A DNA stretch of 64,000 nt from Sinohyriopsis cumingii (taxonomy: Eukaryota; Mollusca; Bivalvia; Unionida; Unionidae): positions 99,903,846 through 99,967,845 of the forward strand of contig CM068826.1 of the NCBI GenBank assembly GCA_028554795.2. Reading direction: 5' to 3'. Of this stretch, positions 1 to 11,400 are shown piece after piece; the first letter of the stretch is position 1, and the number at the start of each line of letters is the position of its first letter. Made by a program: the position numbers and the translations under genes. A model generated the notes under the pieces. That model had not been told where the DNA came from. It did no database searches and saw only the letters and a program-made list of their open reading frames with translations.

Positions 1-1008
1 GCACACTTGTCATTGTTTACTTATAGGAGCTGTTGAAGATTGATTCTCCTTCTATCAAAAAGTTTTTTGCTGTGTTTGGAGAACTTCAAGGCCTTTGTAA
101 ATTTAGATCATGATAACATAAAATATCTGCAGATGAGGGTCGATGATTAAAATTTGGTTCACCATTTTTGACTTGGCAAACCAATATAATATTGGAAGTT
201 ACTATGTTATGTATGAATTTATAATGAAATTCAGATTTAATGAATTATTGAAAATGCTCAAAATGTGTTTTATTTTATTGTTTTACACATCTGTATCCAT
301 CCAAAATTATTCAAATTTTTGTCATGGGTACTAACAGAATAAATTTTTTTCTGTGGGGATGGAACCAGCCTAATAAAAAAGTGTTTAGCATACAGGCATA
401 TGGGATAAATGGAAAGTTTAGAATCCTGATGATACTTCTTGTAAGTAAGGTACAAAGCAATTAGTTTTTTTTCTTTCTCTTTTTATTCTAGTCTATCACA
501 ATTCATTTTAAAGTATATGAATATTCCAGCAGTAGTATGGCAGTTGATGCATTATCATATCAAAGCTAGGTAAGGTATCACCAGCCATGCTGTATCACAA
601 GACCAATCAAGATAATTATCTTTTTTATGATATTTGTCATGATAGTATCACCTACACTAATAAAATGAAAAATATACCATTGAGTCAATGTTTGCAAATA
701 AACATTAATTGTTTCATTGGATTAATTCATTGTAGGATATGCTAAATTCCCAAAACAAAATAGAAAATAAAGTGTTTTCCTTTTCATTCTTTCTTTTTAT
801 GTTGATTAGACATTGATCAGATACATTTAAAGCACATTTATTATCCTATTCTGCTATAAATAGACACACCTACCTTTTGACAATAAATGAAGACCATGTC
901 TAGGTTTAATGATCTTGTTCTGAGTGTTCTCAGTTGTTAATGTAAACCGCTCAAGACAAAAATAGAAACATCACTTATGGTCTGGGAACTAAACACTGCA
1001 ATGTGCTA
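1..1008. other. non-coding stretch upstream of MSH4
   Basis: AT-rich sequence with only short chance reading frames on both strands. I see no exon with convincing splice sites, no RNA gene and no recognisable transposon ends here. It is probably intergenic or 5' flanking DNA of the MSH4 gene that starts near 4.9 kb. Confidence 0.5.
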
Positions 1009-1210
1009 AGGGATCATCCATAAAGAATGTCCACAAAGATGGGGGGTTGGTGGGTTGTTCAAATGTGGACAAGGTTTAGAGGGTGTAAAGGACCTTGTGG
1101 AGGTCAGCAAGCTAGTATTTTTTGTTATGATATTCTGCATTGAAGAGCTGCTTTAGGCCTACTACGTGTATTCCAGTATGTTTTGCGGACATCCTTTATG
1201 GGTGATCCCT
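1009..1210. mobile_element. MITE with 26-bp terminal inverted repeats
   Basis: The left end reads AGGGATCATCCATAAAGAAT and the right end is its near-perfect inverse (GGACATCCTTTATGGGTGAT followed by CCCT). The two ends pair over about 26 bp with three mismatches and enclose only about 150 bp of non-coding DNA. The element is flanked by TA on the left and AAT on the right. This is the layout of a short non-autonomous DNA transposon; the transposase superfamily cannot be told from the ends alone. Confidence 0.75.
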
Positions 1211-1489
1211 AATTATAAATTATTTGTTAATTTCAATTTGTACAATTTGTGCCACAGAACAAATATGAATGGGTTGGTCTTGAAGCAGGCGACTCAGCTG
1301 CAGTAGCCACAACTACATTGCTCCTACACACAGTACATCTGAAAGAATCAACTGCAGCTGCCTTCCACACATGTGTTATTCAGTGACATAGGCAGTGTAC
1401 TGTTTGCTAGAGTTTTTAATATCGATATTTTTCCAGCTAATATTACATATTTTTTAAGAATATTCTGTATACTAACGATGCTAAAAATG

Positions 1490-3720
1490 GATATGCGTTA
1501 TAAACTATATAGCAACTTTAAGGATGCTTTCATTGCTGAACACCCTGATCTGAAGGCAGATCTGGCACATAAACGTGCACAGGAGCAGTGGAACAATTGT
1601 AAACAAAATGAAGAAGTCAAAAACTTGATTTGAGTTTGGTATGCGAGAGCAGCAGAAAGAAAAAGTTGTCTGATGAGCATGTGGTCCCACACTGCCACAC
1701 CTAGTCTAAGCCAAGCATCAGATTCAACTATTTTGACGCTAACCACGTCATCTCAGGAACTTCCATCAACCGTGATGATAATAAATAGTGATGTTCAGTC
1801 AGAGGTGGAAGATGCATCTTCTGCTGATGTAACAGCATGAGAGATGGATGCCGAGACACTTGACAGCAGTAGCATGTCTAGTGAAGAAAAAACCCAAACA
1901 CTCTACACCAGCACAAGACGCAGCAAGCAATGAGTTAGAATCTGTCAGTGCTCAAATGGCTAGTCTTCAACAGGTAAAAATCATTGGACTGTGGACTGCT
2001 GATATGAAAACAAAGTCTGATGAATTCAGCGGCATAAATGTGCAGCTGGAGAAAGAGTTAAAATGTCTGGCAGCTGAATGAGCACGCAAACAGAACTCTA
2101 GGCTTGACTTCAAGAGAAATCTGACTGAAGTTACGGAAGAACATCCAGTCATTGGCCAGCAACTCAGAAAGTTCTGTCGGCAGAAAGTAGGAAGGCCTCG
2201 CTTAGAAGATGACTAACCACAGTTGCTAAAGACAATCATAGACATTGTAAATGGTGGATCATCTGCTGATCCGCAGTGATGATCTGAGAAACTTAGTACA
2301 TGTATCTGCATAATGTTGGATTACTTGCATGAAGCCCTCATCCAAGATGGCTTCTGCATCAGTCGAGCAGGAACATATCTATGTCTACTTCCCCATAATT
2401 TGGCAACAACTTTAGGTAAGCATCACGTGGCGCCTGTCAAGCTGCATAAATCAGCAAAGAGTGAAAGGCGCATTCACGTGGATGCTTATTTTGCAGCAGC
2501 TACAATCAGCTACTTGAAAGATCTGGCTGTCGCTTTGGGAGAACACTGTGTTTTCTTTCTTGAGCCAAGACAACAAGGCACTTGTCCCACTAGGTTTACT
2601 GGCAGCAAATAAGCCAGCGCCCATTCTGATGCACATGAAGTATTGTGTGCAGCTGCCAGATCACGACTGGGTTATAGCTGAATGCCACGGACTGATCCCA
2701 TCAGTCTCTGCTGCATGTGTTATAAAACCAGGGACTGTATCATATTCAGGGCAGACTGCCATCTTCATTCGCACGAGGAAGCATGACAGTAACACAGCAA
2801 TGACACACGCTGCTGATTTTGAAGAACTCAATCAATTTCCTGCTTTTCAGCCTGTTATGTGTATTAATGGATCAGAGAAGCCGATTGTAGTCATAACAGC
2901 AGATGATGGTCCGGATGATAGCCCTCGATTTCTGAAAATACTAGCGTTCCATTACAACAACCTGAATGCAATTTTCATTGCGTGCCATGCGCCAGGGCAC
3001 TGCCTACAACACCACTGAATAATGCATGGCTCATCTGTTATGTGACCTATCAGGATTGATCCTGCCTCACAATCATTATGGATCTCATTTGGGCAGCAAT
3101 AGCAAGACATGGAAAGGGCCAATTTCCAGAAGGCTGGTGAAGTGCTGGCAGGAATTTGGAGCTCAACAGTTATTAATGGATTTGATGTGGTAGAATCTTT
3201 TATATAAAGTAATGCAAGAAAACTGGACATCAGTCCACCATCAGATGAGTGGTCATATCGCCACTTCCAACAGTCACAGTATTGCTTGCAGATTGTGAAG
3301 TGCAACAGTGAATCATGCTGTGGTCAGCATTGCCCTAACTATAATGATATATTTCCTGGATGATTTTTACCTCCTCCAGTTCCACACTACAGCATAGATA
3401 AAGGGATTACATGTGCACAGTTGGTGGAGCGTTTGGATCGCTTATCAACGACTGGCTCTTTTATATCCACAGCCTTCATATGACTTTCTGAGGATGCCAT
3501 TTGATTTCTACTGTCTGTTGGTGACTGCTGATTTTGAGAAGCATGTTTGTAATCAGTGTGGCCTGTTCTTTTCATCTCAGGCCACAAAGTGCAATCATGC
3601 CTATTCACAGGCATGCAGCAGTGAGCACACAAGCTGAAGTGGCAGATGTCAGCACTATGGAGCCTGTATCCGTTATCGCTATTCTGTCAACTGATTCGTC
3701 AACTTGACCCGCAACTGAAA
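1490..3720 (+). pseudogene. degenerate copy of an uncharacterised repeat-borne metazoan gene with a C-terminal zinc finger
   Basis: Plus-strand fragments in several frames line up in one order. Near 1490-1632 is an N-terminal piece containing EHPDLKADLAHKRAQEQW. At 2548-3018 lies the best preserved part, with NKALVPLGLLAANKPAP, LPDHDWVIAECHGLIPSV and ITADDGPDDSPRF. Around 3020-3190 is a PHNHYGSHL-type segment after a frame change. At 3530-3636 is a C2H2-like finger (CNQCGLFF). From memory this order matches a large family of uncharacterised proteins scattered through cnidarian and mollusc genomes; I cannot name its function. Stops and frameshifts throughout show it is not functional. AATAAA lies near 3853. 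It could be a transposon gene or a processed copy of a host gene. Confidence 0.6.
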
Positions 3721-3869
3721 GCAGTGATGATGGTCTGCCATTTGTTCACATCTTATTTGATGCTATGGTCTGCGTTTGTTGAAGTGGAGTAAGACATTGA
3801 CAGTCTATTGAATTTAGCTTTCTGTGAGATGACAACTTTAGTTCTATATCCTGAATAAAGACTTTTTTT

Positions 3870-4920
3870 TAAAGAAACATGATACACAAAGGCAATAGTA
3901 AGTATTTTCATTCATTGATGCATTAATGACATTGAACCACCTCTAAATGTAGCAGAAAATATTGTGATGTTGATACATATTGATAAATTGTTATACCTCC
4001 ATTGCGTATCATTGTTGAAACCCATAGTCTAGCTTGAACAGCATTTCTCTGATAACAATGATGTTTGTTAAACGTCCAGATTGGTTTGATTTTTTCAGTA
4101 TTTTCCCCAGGCAATGGTCTTGCACCTCTTTTCACAGTAATTGGTACATATAAACATCTGCAGAGTATGTAAAAGGTATATGAAAACAGTGGCCTATATT
4201 GTTTGCTTGCTTGATTTTTGAACAGTGTTCCATCTACAGGTATGTCATTTGCTTGCTTGATGCTTTAACAGTGTTTTGTCAGATGCAAGTATCTCCCTGA
4301 TTAATATTAATGCTTTGATAGAGCTCTAAGCAGAGAAATCGTCAAGAATCAAAGATTTCTCAGTTTTTCATGCTGGCTACTTATGTTGATGACAGTGATA
4401 AGGTCTGATGGTACTATTCGTATTGGTAGGAACCTAATGACAACAGCAGTGGCTACTTTCCCTCAGCAACTGATACCAGTACCATGCACATGAATATGAA
4501 ATAATCATACCACTTATCTCCAGAATCAGAAGGTTGGCTTAAACGACCAAATGAACAATAAGATTCATTTTGTTTAACAACTTTTTCAGTTTAAAAAAAA
4601 TAAATAAACAATACTTGATAGAGCTACTACAATGTGTAAGCATAGTTATTTCAGTTCTAACATTTGTCTACTTAAGACATTAATATATTAACAAAGAAAA
4701 CTTAATAATAAATAAATAACAATTTGGTATAAAGGAGAGCTACTTATATGAATTTATTATAGTAATATTTAAAGGAAATTGTAATTTTGATGGTCATAAT
4801 TGCAGTGATATAATAAGCAAGAAAAAAATAAACATTAAAGTGAAAGACAGGGCTTCTTGAAAGTGTAAAAGCCCCCATTATAGATATTATATTTATAAAC
4901 ATCTTTTCTTGTTTCTGCAG
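3870..4920. other. non-coding stretch before the first MSH4 coding exon
   Basis: AT-rich sequence with no supported gene. It ends in a pyrimidine-rich tract and CAG at 4918-4920, which reads as a splice acceptor for the next exon, so part of this is probably a 5' UTR intron or promoter-proximal DNA. I see no CpG-rich promoter. Confidence 0.4.
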
Positions 4921-4971
4921 ATCGAAAAGGAAACTTGATGATGGCAGCACAGAACAAGCAACCCAAGTACA
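4921..4971 (+). CDS. MSH4: MSH4, first coding exon (partial gene)
   Basis: A TTTCTGCAG acceptor precedes 4921 and a strong GTATGT donor follows 4971. Two adjacent ATG codons at 4938 and 4941 open the frame MMAAQNKQPKY, which ends in phase 1. Joining to the next exon completes an Asn codon and gives KYNFGLLETP across the junction. Known MSH4 proteins carry a YNFGLxETP stretch near their N-terminus, which fixes both the frame and the splice sites. MSH4 pairs with MSH5 to form a meiosis-specific MutS clamp that stabilises recombination intermediates and promotes crossovers; it does not act in mismatch repair. Upstream bases 4921-4937 would be 5' UTR. Confidence 0.7.
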
Positions 4972-5589
4972 GTATGTAGAGTGGAACCCTATTAATTTGC
5001 ATCTTTTTCATTTATATTTGGTTATTTGGATGAAGCAGGGTAGAAAAATTGAATATGAGGATTGAAAAAGTCTTTTGATTGCAAGATTCTGGCTGCATGA
5101 TGTTTGTATAATTCATTTTTTATTACAAGGCTTGTAAAGAATGAAGTAAGGGCAACAATTATAGCTCTTTTGCCATTTGGGGCAGATCGATCGAGTCCTT
5201 ATTTGCAATATACTAACTTCACTAACGTATGAATACTTGACTGTTCAGAATTCAGATAATCTTAGAAAACATTTTCCAGACAGACCACAAAACCTTGGAA
5301 GGCCAATGTAAGTTATGTAAGACAAAAATTAAACCTAGGTAAGTTTGTGTCTAAGAAGTTTAAACTCAGAACTTATTACTGGAACATCATTTTATTGTAT
5401 GAAGAAAGGATTGAAAACATTGATCTGAGTTGTTTGGTATTTATAGTAATGTAAGATACTGACCATGTTTTTCACTGGACTACAAAGCAGTTCCAGCTTC
5501 TGGATTGATGATTTCTGTTTGTTCGTTGATCTGTCAGGCTGGCCGGCATCAACACTGAGGCATGGCTTTGTGTTTAGGCCATTTTCTCA
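4972..5589. other. start of MSH4 intron 1
   Basis: Intron 1 runs from 4972 to 26002 (about 21 kb). This first part has no reading frame worth calling and no clear repeat ends. Everything from about 5590 onward in the intron is satellite or mobile DNA. Confidence 0.5.
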
Positions 5590-5983
5590 GATACTGTTTC
5601 TCATAGAGTGATTTAAGTTGGTGCTTAGATGTGTCTTATGGAATATTACACCTTTCAGTGAAACGTTAGACATTTTAACAATTTCACAGTTCAGTGATTT
5701 TGGTTAATATATACATTAAGCTATCTCTATTGTTTATGAAGTCACATAACTTGCAATTGTATCAGCAGGGGTACTTCAGCTTTCAGTGAAAACTATGTAT
5801 TGTGACTTATATTTAATGGTTCAGTGATTTGTGCTTACCTTTAGGTTGAGTACAGTTTCTCTGTATTATGGTTTGTACTGTTTGTGGATTTCACCTAAGT
5901 TACCATTTAGATATATCATGTAGAGGACTATACCTTCAATTTCATGATTTGTATTTCATGGACCAGTGATTTTGATTACTGCA
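5590..5983. repeat. satellite-like tandem repeat, left arm
   Basis: Related blocks recur about every 130-145 bp: TTCAGTGATTT near 5690 and 5819, CAGTGATTTTGATT near 5964, and CTTTCAGTGAAA near 5654 and 5779. The same unit, including GAAGTCACATAACTTG, reappears at about 24450 on the far side of the inserted transposons. The array was therefore present before the insertions and was split by them. Confidence 0.7.
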
Positions 5984-6032
5984 TATACTTGCATATAAGC
6001 CCATTCACATATAAGCCGACCCCTAAACTGAA

Positions 6033-6037
6033 CAAGT
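6033..6037 (+). repeat. target-site duplication CAAGT, left copy
   Basis: CAAGT stands directly before the first base of the left terminal repeat and again directly after the right one (22425-22429). Polintons normally make 6-bp duplications; here only five bases match exactly. Confidence 0.7.
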
Positions 6038-6344
6038 AGCAGCAGAGAGGGTGAATCCCACAAGCTATTTCGCTTAACAGAACCTTCTATTGAGGACATT
6101 TTAGATAGAGATATTATTTTTCACAAAATAAACACTTCAAGTCAGAAAAACATGACAAAATAGGCTTTCTCCGCTGACTTGAAGGGTTATCTCATGAAAA
6201 TATCTACCTATACAACTATTTCTTGATACAAGGGTCTATCTTGCGAAAACGCTCGGGGATGTTTACCCTCTCTGCTGCTGTGTGAAAGTCCCTGGCAGAG
6301 TTTGCTTGTCGTAGCCATTTCTGCTGCTCTCTAGTTAAAAATTG
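6038..6344 (+). repeat. left terminal inverted repeat of the Polinton
   Basis: It matches the reverse complement of 22117-22424. Identity is near complete over the first 270 bp and drifts after about 6305. Within it, 6038-6052 is repeated in inverse at 6265-6279 (15 bp, perfect), and 6135-6145 (CTTCAAGTCAG) in inverse at 6174-6184. Each terminal repeat can thus fold back on itself as a long imperfect hairpin. The stop codon of the packaging ATPase (6331-6333) lies inside its inner edge. Confidence 0.9.
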
Positions 6345-6996
6345 TATCTAACCCAACTCGATATCGTGTTCGAGGATCATGTAAATTTATTGCTACAAAT
6401 CCGTGTGGTTTTGCCTGAGCACGACTAAAGAAATTTCTGAATTTATTTATGTCCATGTTGCCGCTGCACCAAGTCTGATGTATATTTCGTAACGTATGTG
6501 TGTCAACGCCGTTGAACAGCGCAAGAATGTTACAGTTATCTCTGATCACTTTCGGAATTTGTGTATATCGTTGAGTTACATAAATCACATCCACATTTTT
6601 ATGTCTGCCGCGTGAAAATATCCTGGCAAGGTTAGGTTGTTTGTCCAACATCACATCGTCATACACGACTAAATTATTGATGCTCCCGTCAATATCATCG
6701 ATACCCGGCGACTCATCGATGTCAGTAATAAATTCAATAACATCATCACCGTCATTTATTGATTTTGCATTCTCATTAAAATCTTTTAACACGTTGTAGC
6801 ATCGCTGATCGTCCACAGATGGAGCTACCAAATACAACTTATCCCACTTCATCCACTTCATTATTAAATTAAGTAACAACTGCGTCTTACCCGACCCAGA
6901 TGGACCTATAATAATCATTCGGACAGAATTTGGTAGCACTGAGTTAAGTTTGATTGGCTCTCGTCGTTTTGTAGCAGAAAAGTCAGTGATCTCCAT
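6331..6996 (-). CDS. FtsK/HerA-type genome-packaging ATPase
   Basis: A 221-residue protein if translation starts at the ATG at 6996; a longer frame reaches 7071, but that would cover the start of the divergent PLA2 gene. Walker A is GPSGSGKT near residue 30, Walker B is NLVVYDDV near residue 115, and VIYVTQRYTQIPKVIRDNCN follows as the sensor-like segment. This is the A32-like packaging ATPase of Polintons, virophages and large DNA viruses, expected to pump DNA into the capsid. The frame is open with no visible damage. Only 20 bp of AT-rich DNA (6997-7016) separate its start from that of the divergent PLA2 gene. Its stop lies inside the terminal repeat. Confidence 0.9.
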   Translation of the reverse strand: MEITDFSATKRREPIKLNSVLPNSVRMIIIGPSGSGKTQLLLNLIMKWMKWDKLYLVAPSVDDQRCYNVLKDFNENAKSINDGDDVIEFITDIDESPGIDDIDGSINNLVVYDDVMLDKQPNLARIFSRGRHKNVDVIYVTQRYTQIPKVIRDNCNILALFNGVDTHTLRNIHQTWCSGNMDINKFRNFFSRAQAKPHGFVAINLHDPRTRYRVGLDTIFN

Positions 6997-7016
6997 TAGA
7001 TATATTATAAAATAAT
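6997..7016. promoter_or_regulatory. 20-bp AT-rich divergent promoter candidate
   Basis: The bases between the starts of the ATPase (-) and PLA2 (+) genes read TATATTATAAAATAAT after TAGA. TATA-like stretches can be read in both directions. Such a short spacer implies leaders only a few bases long, or transcription starts inside the neighbouring gene. This is inferred from position and composition only. Confidence 0.4.
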
Positions 7017-7528
7017 ATGGATTTATATTGTGTGAAATGTAGAACACGTACCCCAACTGCAGATATAACAACCACTACAACAAAAAATAATCGATCTGCG
7101 CTTACAGGCAAGTGTGAATGTTGCAGTACAAAAAAGTTTAAATTTATTCTGTCAAGTAAAAAAAAAAGCGAGGCGGTGATATCGCAGCCAAGTTAACAGC
7201 GCTGCCAGGAGCTCAGTGGGCTAAATACCCAGGAGAAAAACATCTTCCAGGATATAATTACTGTGGTCCTGGAACCTGACTTGATATAAGACTTAATGAC
7301 CAGAATCAGCCCAATCCAGGTGAGTATCCGATAAATGCTATTGATAAGGCGTGTCATGCGCATGATGTAGCTTACCGAAGTAAGGATTTGCAACAGCGCC
7401 ATCTCGCGGATGTGAAATTAATTCATGCGTTAAATGCCATCATTGATAAATCTTTCAAAGAAAAGTTAGCATCCTGGTTAATAAAATCTGCAATGAAAGG
7501 TAAATTAGCGCTAGGTGCTGGTATATAA
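7017..7528 (+). pseudogene. zinc-ribbon plus phospholipase A2 protein, broken
   Basis: The N-terminal 47 residues from the ATG at 7017 form a zinc ribbon with two Cys pairs (YCVKC near residues 5-8 and CECC near 33-36), resembling the DUF5679 type. A lysine-rich stretch follows, then a PLA2 domain with the calcium-loop motif YNYCGPGT and the catalytic HD pair in ACHAHDVAY. In parvoviruses and adintoviruses this activity breaches the endosomal membrane. Two breaks are visible: the frame changes at a run of ten A (7158-7167), and TGA (7277-7279) sits in the calcium loop. The end TAA overlaps the integrase ATG as TAATG. The zinc ribbon and PLA2 appear to have been one protein, because no other start lies between them. 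Confidence 0.75.
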
Positions 7529-8490
7529 TGGAGTCGATTTATTATTCCCCAAAAGGATATTGGAGAGATAGCACAGCAATTAGTAAACTCGCTGAAGCAG
7601 CAAAAGTTACGAGAGTTACTGCTAAAAATTGGTTATGCCGACAGGCAACATGGCAAATTTATCTACTGCATCCTAAACAAATTCACTTTGCGCATTTCAA
7701 TGTTAGTGTGCCAAATGAAGTTCATCAGGCTGATATATTATTTCTGCCACACGATACTATTAAAATCCGAAGACGTCAAAACACATACAAGTACGCGTTA
7801 ACTGTAGTTGATGTTGCAAGTAGATACAAAGATGCTGAGCCTTTAACAACTAAAACAGCATCCGAGGTTGCTTCTGCGTTTGAACAAATTTATCAACGAG
7901 GTGGTCTGCGATGGCCACAGCTGCTACAAGTTGATCCTGGCAAAGAATTTCAAGGTGCAGTATCATCGTTGATGAAGCAACATAACGTTACCATTAGACG
8001 AGGGCATACTGATATTCACCGTGATCAGGCAATTGTTGAGTGATTCAATCGAACACTTGCTGAGCGGTTATTTGGATATCAGTACGCAAAGGAATTCATT
8101 CAGGATACGAGATCGCGCGAATGGGTTGCAAGATTACCAAGCGTGATAGCTGCGCTAAATAATGAAATTACTCGAACAACCAACATGAAACCTGCCATCG
8201 CAATCACAAAAAAACATATACCACAACGACGTGATTCTTCAGTACAACCAATACTTGGTAATGTCACTGTAAGATATTTATATGAACCAGGTGAACTTGA
8301 AGGCGGTAAAAAAAGAGCTACTGATCCCATTTGGAGTGTTACCACACACAAGATATCTAACATAACAAGATCGTCAGGCAGACCAGCAATCTACAGGTTG
8401 GATTCAACTGCTTCTCAATGTGGATTCACACATGAGCAATTACAAGTAATTCCTGAGGACACACAATTACCACCCCGATCACTTAACTAG
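7528..8490 (+). pseudogene. rve (retroviral-type) integrase with one in-frame stop
   Basis: About 320 codons. The N-terminal 45 residues form a helix-turn-helix-like region (WLCRQATWQIYLLHPKQI). The DDE core has Asp in HQADILFLP, Asp in LQVDPGKEF and Glu in DQAIVE; the last two are 34 residues apart, close to the family spacing. TGA at 8041-8043 falls directly after the catalytic Glu, and the same frame continues through NRTLAERLFGYQYAK to a C-terminal chromo/SH3-like domain, stopping with TAG at 8488-8490. The enzyme would join Polinton ends to target DNA. The start overlaps the PLA2 stop as TAATG, and the end overlaps the convergent polymerase gene by 8 bp. The first half is still an open 171-aa frame. 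Confidence 0.9.
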
Positions 8491-11400
8491 CACCAAGGGT
8501 GCCAGCACCCCGACGTCGATTACACTCAAGACAGTTCAACATGATATTATCGCGTGTATGACCGCGACTGTTATCTTTTCTATCTACAGTGAATTGTCTT
8601 GGATTATTACTCGAATACTGCCATAGCATTATACAATTACAGCTCGCACAGTGATTATTCTGCTGTTGTTTCAGCGCAACAACGAAGTCATCGTCGAGGT
8701 CAAAATCGCGATTATTTTTTTTGTCACTCTGTTTGTAACCGGCAAGTTTTTTTCTTATTATGTCGCTGTTGTTTTCATTATTAATTTTACCAGCTATTGA
8801 ATCTTCCAAGACAGTACTTCGCAGTTGAGATATTCTTCTGACTCTGGACACAGCCAAGTAGACCAAGTTTGACCATTCGATTCGATCATCAATAATCCAG
8901 ACAGTTGTATCACTGATAGTTAGTCCTTGAGATGAATGTATCGTCATTGCGTATCCCAACGTCCACAGGGATTTATTCATTTTTAGTGCATCTTTGACAG
9001 CATTAATATCAACTAACACAATATCATTCAATACTAAATTCTGTTTCCCTGTCAAGTTCCCAAGAATATCAACATCTATATTCTGTAACCGCGTATCAGC
9101 TGGTCTATAACATAACGGCACTGGCAGTATTGGAAACTTTTCTTGTTGTAACTAAAATAGCTGTTGTTGAAGTGTGTCTCTGACTATCTTTCTACTTGCC
9201 ACTATCAAATCGTTTGGTTTCCACGCTCTTCAAAAGTCGCTCATTGAAGTTTCAGGAATCATCTCGCGCATAATTTCACATTGAATTTTATTCGGTTGTA
9301 ATCTGATTAATGTTTTAAATTCCTTCAACGTTGCATCAAGTGCTCTATGATCATCAGACACTTCTTCATAATAATCAACAAAATCTTTTAACCACGAATG
9401 TGGAGATACGCCGACAAACGGAGGTGGCTGACCGTGATCGCCGCACATTATCACTGCAGTATTCGCTGTTAGCAGCCAATCAAGAAATGTTTTTAACGTT
9501 TCCAATGGCACCGTACATATCTCATCCCAAATTATTTTCTCGGGAATATATTTTGTTCCCATTTGATCTGACGTCCACACACCGCCGCTGTATTTGAAAA
9601 AGCTGTGATTAAGTACAAGAATTGACTCCTTGTTGTTTCATCTCCTTGGCAAGCCTGTGTGTAGGTGTTCGCACAATCATATCTGAATTTCGAAATAATT
9701 CAATCGCTCGAGTTGTCTTACCAGACCCACCCGGCCCGTTCAAATAAACAGTTTTGTGTCTAGTGATTGGATCATACACAGATGGTGCGTTTGACATTTC
9801 TGATAATTCTGATTTCCAATAATTATCCTTAATTGTAACATCAGCGGATTCACAATATTCATGTAACATCTCCGCTTTTATTCTCCACGAACTCCATGAT
9901 TCATCGTTGCTTGTAAAACGAGCCAGTGATTCTAAATATCTTTTATTGATATAAAATGAATCCGTTGCAACTCTAACTGCGGTGTCGGGAAATCGATTTA
10001 TCATTGATAGTAAATTTATAGAAACATAAGCTAGCATCGAAGATCTTAAATGTGTGTATTGAGGCGATTCTCCATTGATATAACTTACAATTGTGCCCAA
10101 CTTTTCCCCGTTGGACAAGTAAGCATCCTCCCGATTACAAAATATATTTCTCACAACGGCGTCAGCAATTATAAAATCCAATTCAGCATCATCGATAATC
10201 AGTCGCAAGTGATGTAGTTTATGATCATATGCACCACCTTGAGTAAATTTACCGATTATTCTTCGTCCGAGATCTTTGCTATTTTTTCACTATTGCTAAG
10301 TTTGATCTTGAGAACTTTAGGAGCTTCACCGATAATGACGTCCATGGGAGTATTTGGACTCTCTCGTGCATACTCGCTAATAATTTCATCGAGACTGATA
10401 CACTCCGGTGTTGGTAACCAAACTGAAGTCTGTGGTCGATATGATATGATTGCTTCACTGACAGTCAACGATACCAGTATTCGGCTGTCAAGCATATATC
10501 GCAATAACACTATTGGTACCCAGCACTTTTCACTGAAGTGTCTGCCAAACCAAACATAACAGCACGGATGAAGTCCTGCGGCAAATTCAAACGAAGTTAC
10601 ACAAGCAAATGCTGTCAAATCAAAGTCGGGTAAAGGACCGTTTATAGCAACTCGTGTCATCGAGTTCGTGGGATGTCCAAATTGCTTAAAATATTCGTGG
10701 CACTCGCCCATCCCGAGAAAGCTTCCCGGATAACACACGATCATATCCACGGAAATCATATCCCGGTAGTCATACCGGGTATTCCACAGCCCGCCATGTC
10801 CATACTTGACACAACTTAATTGTATATCCGAGAGAAACTGACTTCAGGTTGGTCTCCATGAATTTCTTTCTCTGGCAGCGTGGGCGACAACACTCGGAAT
10901 TGTAAAAGAATTAGTTAATAACTGCTTGGTGTTTTCTTCGATTTTCGCATATTTCTCTGCGAATTTTTTCATTTGTTGTTGCAACGACTCCGTCCAGTAT
11001 AATTCACCATTGGGTTTTACAAATTGATCATACTCGGAATCTTCAGAACTTTTAAACAACCTAATCGACACAGGGTCGGTTTTGCTTATCTGCTTGATAG
11101 CATTGAATATATTTCCCTGATAATATTTCACAACACGATCCCGCGGAAATATCGTAACTGCGTTAGTCCAAGCATGAGCGTTATGATCAATGATATTTAT
11201 TGGAGCTCCGTATCGATTATATTTCGATTTCTATAATACTTCCTTTGTTATCGTTGTTACAGTTATGGGAAATCTTAATGCGCTTTCTAGCTTGGCAACA
11301 TCGTTTATTGACGCTCCTGTGTGTTTGACCCGCTCAGCCCACGCTGTTATTTTGGACTGTCTTAACGCAGTCAAACTGTTTCCCCGCATCGCATTTTTAA

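Noticed and set aside
4921..4966. Alternative reading SKRKLDDGSTEQATQ for the first exon
   Set aside because: It looks like a nuclear localisation signal, but its phase does not fit the next exon, whereas the frame ending KY joins in phase to give the known YNFGLxETP motif.
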